From Chlorokybus atmophyticus (taxonomy: Eukaryota; Streptophyta; Chlorokybophyceae; Chlorokybales; Chlorokybaceae): 41,156 bases of DNA. A model generated the notes under the pieces. That model saw only the letters and a list, made by a program, of their open reading frames with translations, was not told where the DNA came from and did not search any database. The stretch spans positions 1,749,773 to 1,790,928 of the forward strand of contig RHPI01002090.1 of the NCBI GenBank assembly GCA_009103225.1, in the 5' to 3' direction. Below are positions 1 through 11,399 of the stretch, piece by piece. Positions within the stretch are counted from its first letter, which is position 1. Each line of letters starts with the position of its first letter. A program made the translations under genes and the position numbers.

Positions 1-1050
1 GGGGGGGGGGGGAGGGGGGGGGGGGGGGGTGTCTGTGAACGGGTAAATACATTATTGCCATTATCGATACATATTTTTATGTGTATATGCAAAGATGTGT
101 ACATGTGTATACGATACATCCATTCCGCCACACACTCAGCCATTATTCAATCATTAATCGAGCAACTAGTTGCACGCAAGTCATGGCATATGAGTGATGA
201 CATAAGCCCTAAACCTCTTTATATATAAATTCGTTTTGATTGATTAAGCACACATAACCTTGTTACATCATGATTACGTGAAAGTCAACTCATGCATATA
301 TTAATGTAAGGTTACACGTTAAGCATGACACAATAATATGCTAATGTCACGCGCTTTGCTAATAAATCTTGCTTATAATATACATTAAATATATACACAC
401 TTATAACCATCAATTTATTCCAAATGGACTTCAAATGCGTACGCCGTATATATGCTTTGCACATGAGGGACCGCAGCTTAATAAAAACGGTTTAGAACCA
501 TAATGATATATTTGCTGCTTATTACATATATAGCTACCGCATCAGTAAGTTAATGCATACAAATTATCCACTCAGCTCATGAATTTTCACTTGCTGTCTT
601 CACAAACGATTGTAAATCAGAAAAACGGAATGCAATAGTGTGGCTCGCGCACGAGCAGTGTTGGTTTTGGCATAGACATGCGGCATTATAATATCAGCAT
701 AAGATCTGTCCATGCTGTGCCGATGTCATTAAAATTTGCCATGTGGATCAGACCAAATGGCATTGGCAAAGCATGCCATCGGTATGTCTGAATCATGCAG
801 CAACCCCGTGTACCCACATATAAGAGCAGAGGATTAACTGGAGGCATCCTCAGTAAACTCAACTTTGCTGGCGTCACATGACACCTAGCACCACGAGTCT
901 GTGCATAGCTAAAAAACGGCGGCACAGCATGCGCCCGGTGCAAATGTGCCACCTGAATGTGCATTAGAAAAGTACGGCTGTGTACTGACTGTCGACCGCT
1001 GAAGCTGCAAGCAGCCGCGACCACGCAAATGCAAACTCTCACATCAAAGC
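1..1050. other. AT-rich flank beginning in a poly-G run; no gene seen
   Basis: The first 29 bases are almost pure G with one A. This may be a true homopolymer or an assembly edge. The next ~1 kb is AT-rich with short dyads and no reading frame that looks like a conserved protein on either strand. Its composition resembles the AT-rich desert at 9.7-13.7 kb. Confidence 0.6.
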
Positions 1051-2068
1051 AGGCCGAACCGGTCTATGTCTGGCCTTGACATTTTCGCAGCAGGTCGTAT
1101 TCCTGAGCCGTGCGTTGAGAATACCAACTTGATATAGCGTATTGGCCGCTTCGTTGGTGTACTATGACTGCTGGTTCGACCAGTATACATGGTATGACCG
1201 GTTCAGCCGAACGACTAAGGGTTGGCTCAGGGTCTCCAGTTACGGTGTCCATGTCACGGAATTGCGGAAGGTCCCCGAGCAAGTACCAGCGCCCTTGCCA
1301 CCCTGTGCAAATGGTTGTCCTGGCAGTGGGCCAGTCGCCAACTGCAGTTGAAGCCCTGCTACGGCCTATAACGACACTGTTGGGTGGCGTCAGCTCTGTC
1401 GCTTGCGCCGGTCGCCCTGTGCTGGAAGTCGTTCGAAGGAATCTGTTTGTGGCGGAGATTTATGTGGACAGGAGGTCACATCATATTCCCACACATGCAG
1501 CAGCAGTCTGTCCCTTCGAAAGGGGCGCCTGCCTCCTGCGACAGACACCCGGTTGCCTCAATCACGTTGGGAACAACAACGACAGAAAAACTTTCCTTCC
1601 TTTCTTGTCGATTTGACTCTCAGAAAGAAAGATATCATGTGAGGTGAAACCCTCCAATGAGACCAGAGACGGCAGGCTGTCAACCGCCGGTTTCTGTGCT
1701 GGAGTGGCACGCCATGATGGCATCATGCTGTGAGTCACACAGCCTGTGACTCTAGCAGCACCTTGTCCTAGGTTGTCTGTTTTCTTGTCTGTACACTTTC
1801 GAACATTGTTGATCTGCTTTCACATTATTTTTCCGCACCGTCTCTTTTTGTGTCGGATAGCGTAACTTGAATCTCTGATCCTGTTGCTCGCGAGGACGAG
1901 GGTCGAGGGCGTAACCGAGTGACGCCCGCATGCGTTTTAACTCCTCTGTGCGCCGCCCAGTCGCCTGAGTCATTGCCCGAGTTGCAAGCGACCTGCTGTT
2001 GCCCGGCGGCGGTGGCGGCGGCGGCGGCGGGGGAGCTGCCCCTGCCGTCGTCGTCGCGGTGGTGGTGG
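1051..2068. other. Upstream region of the RWP-RK gene; unassigned open frames only
   Basis: The composition becomes more balanced here. A plus-strand frame is open for about 150 codons from an ATG at 1164 to 1616, but it matches no family I recognise and has no typical domain. From about 1860 the sequence is GC-rich with GGC runs (near 2009-2030), probably the 5' leader or promoter of the gene starting at 2069. The frame of that gene stays open upstream to about 1919, but I see no ATG there, only a GTG. Confidence 0.4.
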
Positions 2069-3731
2069 ATGGGGTCTCCGACGCTCGGTGATGGTGGCGG
2101 AGGAGCTGCGGAGTTAGGTGGCGGCGCCGGCGACGTGGAGGTGCTGGCGACGGTGGTGGGGAGGGGCACGGCGGGCGGCGCCGGCAGCAAGGCGGAGTAC
2201 ACTATCCCCGTGGAGGTGCTGCAGAGGCACTTCGCTTACACGCTGGATGAGACCGCCAAGCACTTTGGGGTGTGTCGGACGACGCTCAAACGCATATGCC
2301 GGCAGCATGGCATACCGCGCTGGCCCTGCCGTAAAATCAACAAGGTGAGAGTGACCCTTCAACAAGCTGCGCTGAGCTTCAGTTACCAGTTGAGCGCAGC
2401 TGTGGACTTAATTCTGGGACACGCTCACATACACTCATACGCTTGTTAAGCCAATTGAAAGTCCACACGTCGCTCAAACCAGCTGTCACACTACAGCATC
2501 GTAGCTCATTGCAATGCCATGCCATGCCAGTTGCACACTAAGCATTGGCGGAAAAGCTGCACAGGCAGCTTGCCATGTGTTACCGCAGTGCTAAGGTCAC
2601 GTTTGACACACGCAAGCTACAATGTTGTGTTACCCGTTGAACAACAGGACGAACTGCACGCGTAGTGGCTTGCTGAGGGTCTTTGGCTAGCTAGGTAGAC
2701 ACAGAGAGGCGACACTGAGGTATATCTATTGCTTCTGTGCTCTTCAGTTGACCAGGTCGCTGAAGAAGCTGCGCGGAGAGATGGGCTCGAGTGAAGTGAT
2801 GGACACAACGGGCACGGTGGATGCGGTGGTGGTGGCGGGTCTGCCCATCTGCCATTACGGTGGCGTGTCGCAGCCGCGGTCCGCTGATCAAACGTCTCAG
2901 CCGTGCACGCCGCCGCTGGTCATCAGCGAGAGCCATCATCACCACTCGCCACACCAGCACCTATCCCCCCCTTCCACACCTCCCGGCCAGGCCGACTCGG
3001 GGAGTGAGCGCTCGTGCGTGCAGCAGTCCGACGGGGTCGAGCTCTGCCGCCCACGCGCGGAGAAAGCCACGGCGCCCTCCCCTCGCTGCTGGCTTGAAGC
3101 TGGAGCAGACAGCAGCGACTGCCGGTTACAGACAGGTGCTTTTTCGCATAGCTTGCTGGAGAGTTGCCTTTTGTTGTGCTTGAAGCATGTCTTGACTGAG
3201 CCTCTTGTCTGCCTTGCAGGTCATGTAATCGCGTCGCAGCCAGCTGCTACGACTAGCCCTCGGCCGTGTCTTCTCAGGGTGGACACGCAGGCGAGTGCTC
3301 CGTCGGCTTTCAGTGCCCCACAGCTACATCAAGCCTTGCCCTCCATGCAGCAGCAGCAGCAGCAGCAGCCAGTATCATTGTCAAATTACACAAAGCCCCC
3401 ACCGGAGCACGCATGTGTGCTGTGTGACGAGCGCGCGCGGACGATGGCGGTGGTCCCCTGCGGCCACGTGCTCGTGTGCACCGACTGCTCCCCGAGCTAC
3501 AAGTCCCAGCGCTGCCTCGCGTGCTTTACCGACCGGCAGGAGCTGGTCTTGCTGCAAGACTTGACACCAACGGGTCCCATCGCGTGCTACTCTTGCCAGG
3601 ACGAGCGCGCGAACGTGGTTTTCAGACCCTGCGGGCACATGCGACTCTGCAGCAGCTGCGTCCCGCCCAACTGCAAAGGCTGCCCTTCGTGCGGCCTGAG
3701 TGCACAGAGCACCATCCTTGTTCGATATTAG
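2069..3731 (+). CDS. RWP-RK transcription factor fused to tandem C-terminal RING fingers
   Basis: Two main exons, 2069-2344 and 2748-3731, join in phase 0 (donor GTGAGA, acceptor CTTCAG). An 84-base intron at 3136-3219 splits exon 2. The spliced product is about 391 aa. Residues ~44-105 are an RWP-RK domain: a conserved [16 protein letters not shown] stretch, then GIPRWPCRK at ~81-89, and a basic helix that continues across the intron. RWP-RK proteins are DNA-binding regulators of nitrogen response and gametogenesis in plants and algae. A low-complexity middle (His, Pro and Ser rich, with a Gln run) follows. The C-terminus holds two Cys/His clusters, ~286-323 and ~344-380. Each has CxxC, then CGHxxxC, CxxC and a final CxxC, the RING-HC (C3HC4) layout. 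I infer a nuclear DNA-binding protein with possible E3 ubiquitin ligase activity. The start is the first ATG in frame; an upstream exon cannot be excluded. The fusion rests on my exon join. Confidence 0.82.
3136..3219 (+). other. 84-base in-frame, stop-free intron in the RWP-RK/RING gene
   Basis: The boundaries are ACAG|GTGCTT and CCTTGCAG|GTCATG, with a pyrimidine-rich tract before the acceptor. The length is divisible by three and the intron has no stop codon. Retention would therefore add 28 mostly hydrophobic and Cys/Leu residues between the low-complexity region and the RING fingers. Confidence 0.6.
3348..3368 (+). repeat. CAG trinucleotide run coding for poly-glutamine
   Basis: Seven CAG units in the frame of the RWP-RK/RING protein, just before the first RING finger. 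Such runs are common in transcription factors and prone to length change. Confidence 0.85.
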
Positions 3732-4409
3732 GCTTTGGCCATCAGCAGCCGTTAGCCACTACGTAGCATACTACCATACCGTAGCACATGCGGCCGGCCA
3801 CTTTTGGTGGCTAGACTCTTCTCTTCTCTCTCTTTCCACGTGTGTGTGTACAGGTACACTCATCCGATCTATAGCGTAGCCTGCAGTCAACCCTACTAGT
3901 CATATGATATTCAGTTAAGCCCTTTCCCCTTTGGTGCGTTAGTGTACACCAACTTTTGGTGCTGTAAATCTGTACATTGGCTGCACCTGCAAAAACAATC
4001 GCTTTGGTGTTGATGTAGCTGGGCTTGATGTGTTGTGGTGTTGTACAGTATTTCTGCATTGCTTGCCATGTGCTTAGTTGTACCAGGAGGCTGACAACGA
4101 GAAGAAAAATAAAGGTAGCTTGGTGCAGTATGCGCAGATCGCAAGTACACAAACACGTGCTGAAGGCACAGCCTGAGTAATTGGGAAGCTGTATTAAGAC
4201 ACCACAGCTCACAACTGTGTGCTGGGTGCTTAACTGCTAATCCTCATGTGTCTGTAATGGTTGTGCAATTTTGCGATGAGTTTCTTGCGCTCGACACCAT
4301 CACACGTGAGAGCTCTTGCGAGGCCAAACAAGTGGATACAAGTGATACGTAGTGAATGGTGTATCTACATCTGGGTGAGACGGGTTACGACCTATCTTAT
4401 TGACCCTCG
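3732..4409. other. Convergent intergenic region (3' ends of two genes)
   Basis: It lies between the stop of the RWP-RK/RING gene (+) and the stop of the coiled-coil gene (-). Open frames on the minus strand here look like chance. A TGTAA motif near 4252, the usual green-algal polyadenylation signal, is in the right orientation for the upstream gene, but it lies far from the stop. Confidence 0.4.
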
Positions 4410-7400
4410 CTAGTGCTTCCTTGGAGGCTTGCTGCGTCTCAGGTAACTCCTCAGCTGCGTTTTGGCTTCTTCCACTTCTTTCAACTTAGCAAGTAGCTCC
4501 AGCTCCTGCAACAAGGAGGTCAAGATAACACCATCCTTATGCATCCCAGCACACCACGCATCAGCAACCAATGAACTTGCAGTGGCGCAAAACCTTCAGG
4601 CTGCCAGCATCAAGATGTTGATGTGATGACTGTCGCGACGGCTCTCGTTCGTCCATTGCTCCCCACCCGGCATCGTACCTCCGCTGCATCGACGACTGCT
4701 GGCGCTCGGCCCGGCTCAGCTTCTGAGACAGACTGTCTATCTGCGCCTGCAGCTCCTGCTTGCTGCGCAGAAGAGTCTCCTCACTGTCCAGCAGCACCGA
4801 CACCTGCACCGCAGGACCACATGTACTCCCTGGCGATATTGTATTCGCGAAGGTATACCCACATGCAATAGGCCACACCCACGCACCTGTGCGGAGAGGT
4901 CGGCTGATCGTCTCTCCGCCGTCTGTTGGGCGGTTCTGAGCGCGCAAAGCTCTCTCTCTGCGGCTCCCGCACACTCCTCGAGTGCTGTGCGCGCGGCGTT
5001 GGCGTGCTCCAGCTGGAAGGCGAGGTCAGACACGCGAGCAGTCAGCCGGTCCACCTGCGTCTTGAGGTCGTGACGCTCAGACTCAAACTGCGCAACCAAC
5101 GCCTTCGTCTCCTCCTTCCTGCGCGAGCATTCATGCAGGGTAAAACGGGCTAGGCGTGTGCTTGCTTTCCAACGGTCTAGTGTACGCACGCACCATTTGG
5201 CCAGCAGCTGCTCCTTCACGGATAATATCTGCTGCGCCTCCAAAGCAGACCGGTTGTACAGAGTCACGGTTTGCTCCAAGCGCCCTGTCAGCGCCTTCAC
5301 CTGGTCATCATGCAATGCAGTGCGTGTAAGGTTGTGCATGCGTGTGTGCGTGTGTGTGAGCAAGTGGCATGTTGTGACTCACACGAGATTCATTAAGGCC
5401 ACCTGGGTGTCAGAGTGTTCCTGCAAGCGCGCGATCTCGTCCTCGGCGTTGCGCGCCTCGATCTCTGTGTGCCGCTGCAGCAGCATGTTCTTTTCCTGCA
5501 CGTCCTCTACTATGGCCTGGTATATATGAGGGTCAATGTACACGTATGTGGTTGCAAGTGTTGTACCTCAGCCAGCAACTGGCCTTGCAGGCAATACCAA
5601 CAAGCAATGCGTAATCACCAGCACACAAACGTACCTGGAGCTTGATGCAAGCGCGTTTCCGGTCGTTGAGGTCTTCGCACGCCTTCTGCAAATGCATGGC
5701 GAGCTCCTGCACCTGTTTCATCCCAATCGCCATGACATAATAGTCAACACGTTTCAAACCATGACACGTAGTGCATACGTACCTGTCCGTTGATCATTGT
5801 GCGTTCCCGCTCCCACTCGTTCTGCGCCCGCCGCTGCTCCAACACAACGCTCTCGGCATGCTCTCTCGCCTGCTCGGCCGCCCTTTCAGCCTCCTAACAC
5901 ACCACAAAGAAGAAAGGTTGAACACTTTGTCACGTGTAGTTGTGTGCAAGTGAAGGACTGTCCCTGCTTGTTGTTTCCCACCTCGATGCGTGCTTGTACA
6001 GAGGCCATCTGTTGGTCCGCAGCGGGTGGTCTGCGTGCATTAGCGAGCAGCGCCTCACGCATCTTCTCAGCCTCCAATGCCGCAGCACGCTTGTCGCGCG
6101 CAGCGCGCTCGGCAGATACCCTCAGCTCCTCAGCCAAACCTGCACAGAAGTAGAAGAGCGAGAGAGTTTTGCACAGTACAGCTCGGACCACCAACACCAT
6201 CAGGATTGATAATTACCATCACCATGATAATGCTAGCGACAAGCTGATGTTGACAATGGTGTCGCACCATCACCATCATATAACACCATTGTCATCCTCA
6301 TCTTCATCATGTTATGATGATGCTGATGACGTCTACGACAACGACAGCGACGTTAACTCTTCACCGTCGTCCACACGCACCTTCCAATTCAACAATGCGT
6401 CCTCTCATCCCCTCCTCCCTCTCCTTCCTTTCCTTCATTATCTCCCGCCTCTCCCTGCTCGCGCGTTCGTCGGCGTCCTTGCGCGCGGCCGCCAGACGCG
6501 ACGCCAGGGACGACAGGACCGACTCAGCCTGGGAGGAGAGGAGGTCGTGGCGGGACTTGGAGGAGGAGGCCTCGTCACGCTGCGGGAGAGAGAGAGAGAG
6601 CGACACGCAAGAGGCAAGGTGTGTGACAATGCACATTGCGGTGAGAAAGAGACTGCGATATGCTGTAATAAGAAAGACTCAGGCAGCAGTCTCGAAGATG
6701 TGCTGTGAGATAGTGATGATTCATGCCCAGCTAAGATTGTACAGCAAAGCATAAGTAGTAGTAGTCCATTCTTACCAGCGCTAGAGCTTCCTGCATGCGT
6801 GCTTCTGTGTCCGCTTCATGCCGAGTCAGCTCCGCCACCCTTGCTTCAAGCGCAGTCACAGTCTGAACAACAGCCCCCCCGTATCTCAGTGTTGCGCGGG
6901 TGACGCAATTGCAATGGCAAGCGCATGCTCGTTCAGCAACACCAACAAACCTGCTTGAGCTCCTGCTTGTCCCGCTGCGCCTCAGCTGCCTCGCGCATGG
7001 CGGCGTGTAGGCGGCTGCGCGCAATGTCCAGCTCCGAGCCTCTTGTCGCAGCGCTCTCATTCGCCGCCTGTCAGCACCACATTGGTTTAGAGGTCTTTAT
7101 GGTCACGATACAAACATACAAAGCACTCAAAACTCTCATTGAGCGGAACAAAGCTGTGCATACACATACCATGGCATAACAACATGAATATGTCATACAT
7201 GTCATACACGTGTACACATTGCGCTGCGCCATGCCATGCGCGCGCGCGCGCTTGCGTACGCGCGCGCTAAGCACGATGATCACCCACTTGTGCACTCTTC
7301 ATCGCCGCAGCCATCTCCATCCTCATCGTCTCCATTCCCCCCTTCATCTGCGCAGCTGATTCAGCCGCCCCCCTCCTTTCCTCCTCCCTCTCCTCTCGTC

Positions 7401-8635
7401 CGCGCTCCACAGCAGACTCCGCCCCCGCCGCCCGCGCCGACAGACGCGCCACCTGCTCCCGCGCCTTCTGCAGCTGCGTCTCGCAATCGCGCTTCTCGGA
7501 CTCCAACTCCGACAGGCCACGCTCGCCGTCCTCGAGACGGGCGAGGATGCTGCCGTACTCTTTACGCAGATGCACACCTGAATGATGGTCACTGTGTGTG
7601 TCCGTGCATGTACGCATGTGTAACAACTGATGGACTTGTGACTACTTGTTGCTCTGTACCTTCCTGTGAGGCGGATTGCAAGCGTTCATGCAGTCGGTTG
7701 ACTTCTTCATCCAGCGTCGTCTGCTGGCTGAGGAGGATCGCGTTCTCTTTGCGCAGAAGCTCCGTGCGCTCATGCTCCTCCTCTCTACATCAAGAGAGTG
7801 TGTTTCCTTGTGTCAAGAATTCCTGTTCACCCCCATTCAACAAACTACAACCACACATGCACGCACACGCACACGCACACGCGTACAGTTCCGGCAGCGT
7901 ATGCGCCCGGTAGCTCGCATCCCTCTCACTTTCCATCCGCTCGACATCGGCAGCCAGCCTTGCCGACTCCGCCGCTGCGCTCTCTGCCGCCACACGCACG
8001 GCCTTCAGCTCGCTCTGTGTGGGAGGGGATACATATCACAAACACAACCACATGTTGGGGGAGATTGTGAGTGTCGGGGGAGTACCATGCTGGTTTGGAG
8101 CTGTGATTGTAGCTCGGCGGTGCGTCGGTCGTAGGCGGATAGCAAGGGCGCGAGCCAGGGCGTGTCTGGCAGCGAGGACGGCCAGCCCTCCTCGCCATCT
8201 CTGCTCCTGCAATGTTGGGTCACTTAGTATGCAATTATGTGCATGCGTGTGTGGGCGATTGGGTGCTCCTTCCGACGTGCTGTCAGAGTGCATGCTTACC
8301 GCCAGCCAAAGTCCTCAGAAGGCGGCAGCGGACCATCCCTTGCTTGGTAGCGTGCGAGCTCCGCGGACAGCCTCCGTACTGCGGCCACAAAACCTTGATA
8401 AAACGCACACGGCAAGTACACGGAGCGTAAGTGTCTACAAACGCACGAGACGGAAACATGACATGATCTTAGTATGGCAATCAGTAGGGCATTTACCATG
8501 CAGCGTTTCAAGCAGGCATATAGTGTTGAGCGTGCCATGCGTTGTGAGCTCATTGTTAACCTCACAATCGCTGCACGCATCTGCTGGTCTGAATGCACTG
8601 GAGGGTCTACTCTTTGGCAAACCCTTTACCTGCAT
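4410..8635 (-). CDS. Large multi-exon coiled-coil protein, centrosomal/ciliary type
   Basis: About 17 short exons on the minus strand all encode Glu/Lys/Arg/Ala/Gln-rich heptad-like sequence. Clear exons include 8497-8629, 8300-8393, ~8085-8208, ~7890-8017, ~7660-7790, ~7285-7580, ~6950-7070, ~6775-6862, ~6370-6580, ~5975-6140, ~5780-5890, ~5640-5720, ~5400-5515, ~5195-5300, ~4885-5117, ~4675-4805 and a last exon of 31 codons ending in TAG at 4410-4412. The proposed start is the ATG at 8635-8633. It directly precedes an acceptor-like CAG, so an upstream first exon is also possible. The first ~100 residues are not coiled coil and include a Pro/Trp stretch (LPDTPWLAPLLSAYDRR). No catalytic motif is seen. 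Long coiled coils of this kind are typical of basal-body or flagellar proteins; I cannot name the orthologue. Confidence 0.7.
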
Positions 8636-9458
8636 CCCCAGTGAGTGTGCGCGTCCGTGCAAGGTTACGCAACACAGTGCAGTCACTACCCCTACACAAA
8701 GCTTTTTCAACGAGAACGTGTCATTTTCATGATGATCGTGCACGGGATTGGTAACAAACTACTGTGCGTGTGCCGTAAGAGACCGAGACACTGGGGATGG
8801 AAGGATGCACGGTATTGACTACACTACAACGTGTCCAAGTGGGCCGCAATCACGGCATCGTTGACTCCAGCAGGGCCCGTATACCATTTGTTAGAGATTT
8901 TTCGAACAAAAGACAGCTGCTATGGACGTCGCTAATAAACCTTGTTGGTGATCGTCCTTATCAGCTGTGCATTCATGTCAACAGCTGCAAAGCACACATT
9001 AGAGCCAAAGACAATTCGGCCACCTTTCAAGTGGAGGGAGTCAAGGCCCTCAAAGCGCACAGCAGGTGAGATACGAGGACCAGCAGGAAAGCCACGATGG
9101 TCACAGCACATAACACACGCCAAACCAGCCAAGCAACCAACAAACGAATTGCTAAACAAACCAACTCGCCGGACTTAGGTAGGAATGCGCAACCCCACAA
9201 CACATACTGTATCACCGCCAAGCAATATAATGCACAATAAATCCCGCTCATTCCAACTCTTTCTCGCCTGTGTCCTCGTGCACCCGCGCCGCCTGCTCGT
9301 CCATCGCCGCCGGCGCCCGCCGCGCCACGGACGTCGCCCGCCACGCCGCCCGCCTGACGCCCGCCAACCGGACAATTCTGAGCGAGCTCACGTGAGATGG
9401 ACGGGCCTGTGCCGGTCGTTGCCCTTCAGGGGAACATACGCGGATTGCATCATCTTGT
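8636..9458. other. 5' region of the coiled-coil gene with one unexplained exon-like frame
   Basis: On the minus strand, about 8935-9085 encodes a well-behaved stretch containing FEGLDSLHLKGG and VCFAAVDMNAQ, which looks protein-like. It has only a weak donor (GTTTAT) and no clear acceptor. It might be a 5' exon of the coiled-coil gene or a remnant of another gene. Around 9240-9390 the sequence is GC-rich and codes for Arg/Gly-rich nonsense in several frames. A short minus-strand ATG frame at about 9337 stops after 18 codons. Confidence 0.3.
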
Positions 9459-9719
9459 ACCGTAGTGACCAGGACTTTAGGTGTTGATTGAAACTTTGAG
9501 AGTTATTCGTTCAGGGTTTTTGCAGAGGTATAAGTGATTTCGTTTATTCCGCGCGACTTTTGGCACTTCTGCCGGCGCGTTATTGACATCGACGCGGAGC
9601 GCGCGGCTCCAATTAGAATGCTTCCCTATGGTTCGGCTTTTGACCATACGCCTTGGTTAGAATAAGTTGATGGCACTTTTGGAATGGATTTTAACACGTA
9701 AAGTCCTGGTCACTACGGT
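9459..9719. mobile_element. Non-autonomous terminal-inverted-repeat element (MITE-like), 261 bp
   Basis: The left end (9459-9487) and the reverse complement of the right end (9691-9719) match over 29 bases with two mismatches. The first 21 bases (ACCGTAGTGACCAGGACTTT plus A) are identical. The 200-base interior has no coding frame and includes a GC-rich core near 9570-9610. No convincing target-site duplication is visible. If the element begins one base in, it may sit at a TA on the left with TT on the right, which would suit a decayed TA insertion. It lies upstream of the coiled-coil gene, at the edge of the AT-rich desert. Confidence 0.7.
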
Positions 9720-9882
9720 TTTCTGATTTATGGCTCCAAATAGTATAAATTAGATCAATCCAGTGAGCACGAAGTTATAATCGGCAAACGTTTTTATATC
9801 GTCATTGTTTATTGCTACAATGACGACAGTATACCCACGTATGAGAGGCCTGTTATGTCAAATTTAAGATTACATACATATC

Positions 9883-9900
9883 TCGTGCGTGCACGCACGA
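9883..9900. repeat. 18-base perfect palindrome
   Basis: TCGTGCGTGCACGCACGA reads the same on both strands. It sits in otherwise AT-rich sequence. Confidence 0.9.
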
Positions 9901-10189
9901 TATTAACAATGTTACATTACATGCTTCATGTCACTTACTTGACATCAACCCATTGCCTGCAACGAAGTATTGTTTGAGCGCGTTGAAATGAACAAGAATG
10001 TAAACATGTACAACTTATACTTTACATTATTTCGTTGTTGCGACTAAAAGTGAGCAACAATAAAATTTAGCAATAAGCAAGTCATGACATTGAGCAAGTA
10101 AACAGTTTTATGCATGCCGATAACGTATGTAACGTCGAAGTGTATAATCAATGATGACAATGAAGGCAACTGGTGCAATGATTCTCACA

Positions 10190-10292
10190 ACGCAGTGAAT
10201 AGTGGGATTAATTTGATAGGGATTGGCGATTAATTCATGGTAGAGTAAATCAAGGGTCTTGATGAGAGTGACGCACTCACTATTCACTGCGT
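10190..10292. repeat. Inverted repeat with 15-base perfect arms, 73-base spacer
   Basis: ACGCAGTGAATAGTG at 10190-10204 is exactly reversed and complemented at 10278-10292. At 103 bases in total it could be a tiny foldback element or a structured transcript. Confidence 0.8.
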
Positions 10293-10740
10293 ATCATCCG
10301 CAAACCGATGATGAAACCGAATCAATGACAAGCATTTATAGTCCGCTTAGCGCCTATTTCAAGATGATTATATCGCAATTCATGAAGCGAGACGTGAGCA
10401 CAACGGAGACAAGTGCATTTCGCATGTGCTAGCTGCCAAAGACGGCTTTTAATCAAGAGCAAGCAATGGTAGTGTTTGTAGCACGCTCATACGGTTTCAC
10501 AACAACGCACATGCGGTGAAAACTTCAACAGCAGCATGCGAGTGACGCTTACCACCGCGTCAACCATTGTCTGCGTATGGGCGGGTTACGAACAAAGCGA
10601 GGAAGCGGCTAACAGCCAAGCGCCTTCCAACTTGAACACAACAAGCTGATGATAATCCGAGGCACTTGCAATATGTTATGTAAAATTGTATGTACAAGTG
10701 CATTGCGCGGACATTACAATATCGTTCAAAACATGCACGA

Positions 10741-10798
10741 CATCTACTTAAGAGTAGATGGTTATCTCAGGTAATAGCAACCAAGGTTGCTATTACCT
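10741..10798. repeat. Two adjacent perfect hairpins
   Basis: The first hairpin has 8-base arms (10741-10748 and 10753-10760) with loop TAAG. The second has 14-base arms (10769-10782 and 10785-10798) around a 2-base centre. There is no T-run after either that would suggest a bacterial-type terminator. Confidence 0.88.
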
Positions 10799-10903
10799 AA
10801 GTTACTACTTCAATCCATGTATCTAAGGACATCGTGGTTATGTCACTACAAGAATGATCAATGGACGTTAGATAGTTTTTGGGCCTGTACTGACTCATTA
10901 CAC

Positions 10904-10926
10904 TTGTGTGGATCGGATCCACACAA
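10904..10926. repeat. 23-base palindrome with an odd central base
   Basis: The 11-base arms TTGTGTGGATC and GATCCACACAA flank a single G. Confidence 0.88.
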
Positions 10927-11383
10927 CTTCTAATACGCGACCTATGTCGTGACTTGGGTAGGGGCCTGCAACAATGTAAAAAAACACAACCGGATTGATA
11001 TGACATACACATGCGTGAAATGACATGCTTTTGTGGCGATTGTTGGCAATGCAACGATGCAACGGATTGCAATTGCTGTTGTTGTGTGTTAACAATTTTC
11101 ATCAGCTGCAATTGAAGTTACACAAAAATAGATATCAGATGTTAATAGCAATTATAGCAATAGTAATAATATTATAATATCAATAGCAATAAGCACAATT
11201 GATTACGCATCTCACAGCGCACCTCGACTAGCAGGGGGAGCTTGCAAGTGACATATATGACGACATCGTCGTTGACAAGGCATCCATCATAACTTTAATG
11301 CATCAATAATTATGGTTCAAAAAATTACAAAAGAGATATGCCAGATGAATATTGAACGTGATCATCATGATGCTCAAATTTTT

Positions 11384-11399
11384 GGGTGGTTAACCACCC
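11384..11399. repeat. 16-base perfect palindrome
   Basis: GGGTGGTTAACCACCC is self-complementary and lies in the AT-rich desert. Confidence 0.88.

Noticed and set aside
1164-1616. 150-codon open frame on the plus strand
   Set aside because: Composition and residue pattern look random, other frames overlap it at similar length, and no domain is seen.
3811-4212. 133-codon minus-strand frame with hydrophobic stretch
   Set aside because: It lies in the 3' spacer of two convergent genes and has no conserved motif.
6169-6708. Plus-strand 179-codon frame rich in His, Ser and Asp
   Set aside because: It is antisense to coiled-coil exons and contains ATC/CAT repeat sequence, with no independent support.
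9027-9344. Minus-strand frame that looks like a membrane protein
   Set aside because: The hydrophobic part is a frame-shifted reading of AT-rich spacer, and the N-terminal half is Gly/Arg repeats from GC-rich DNA.
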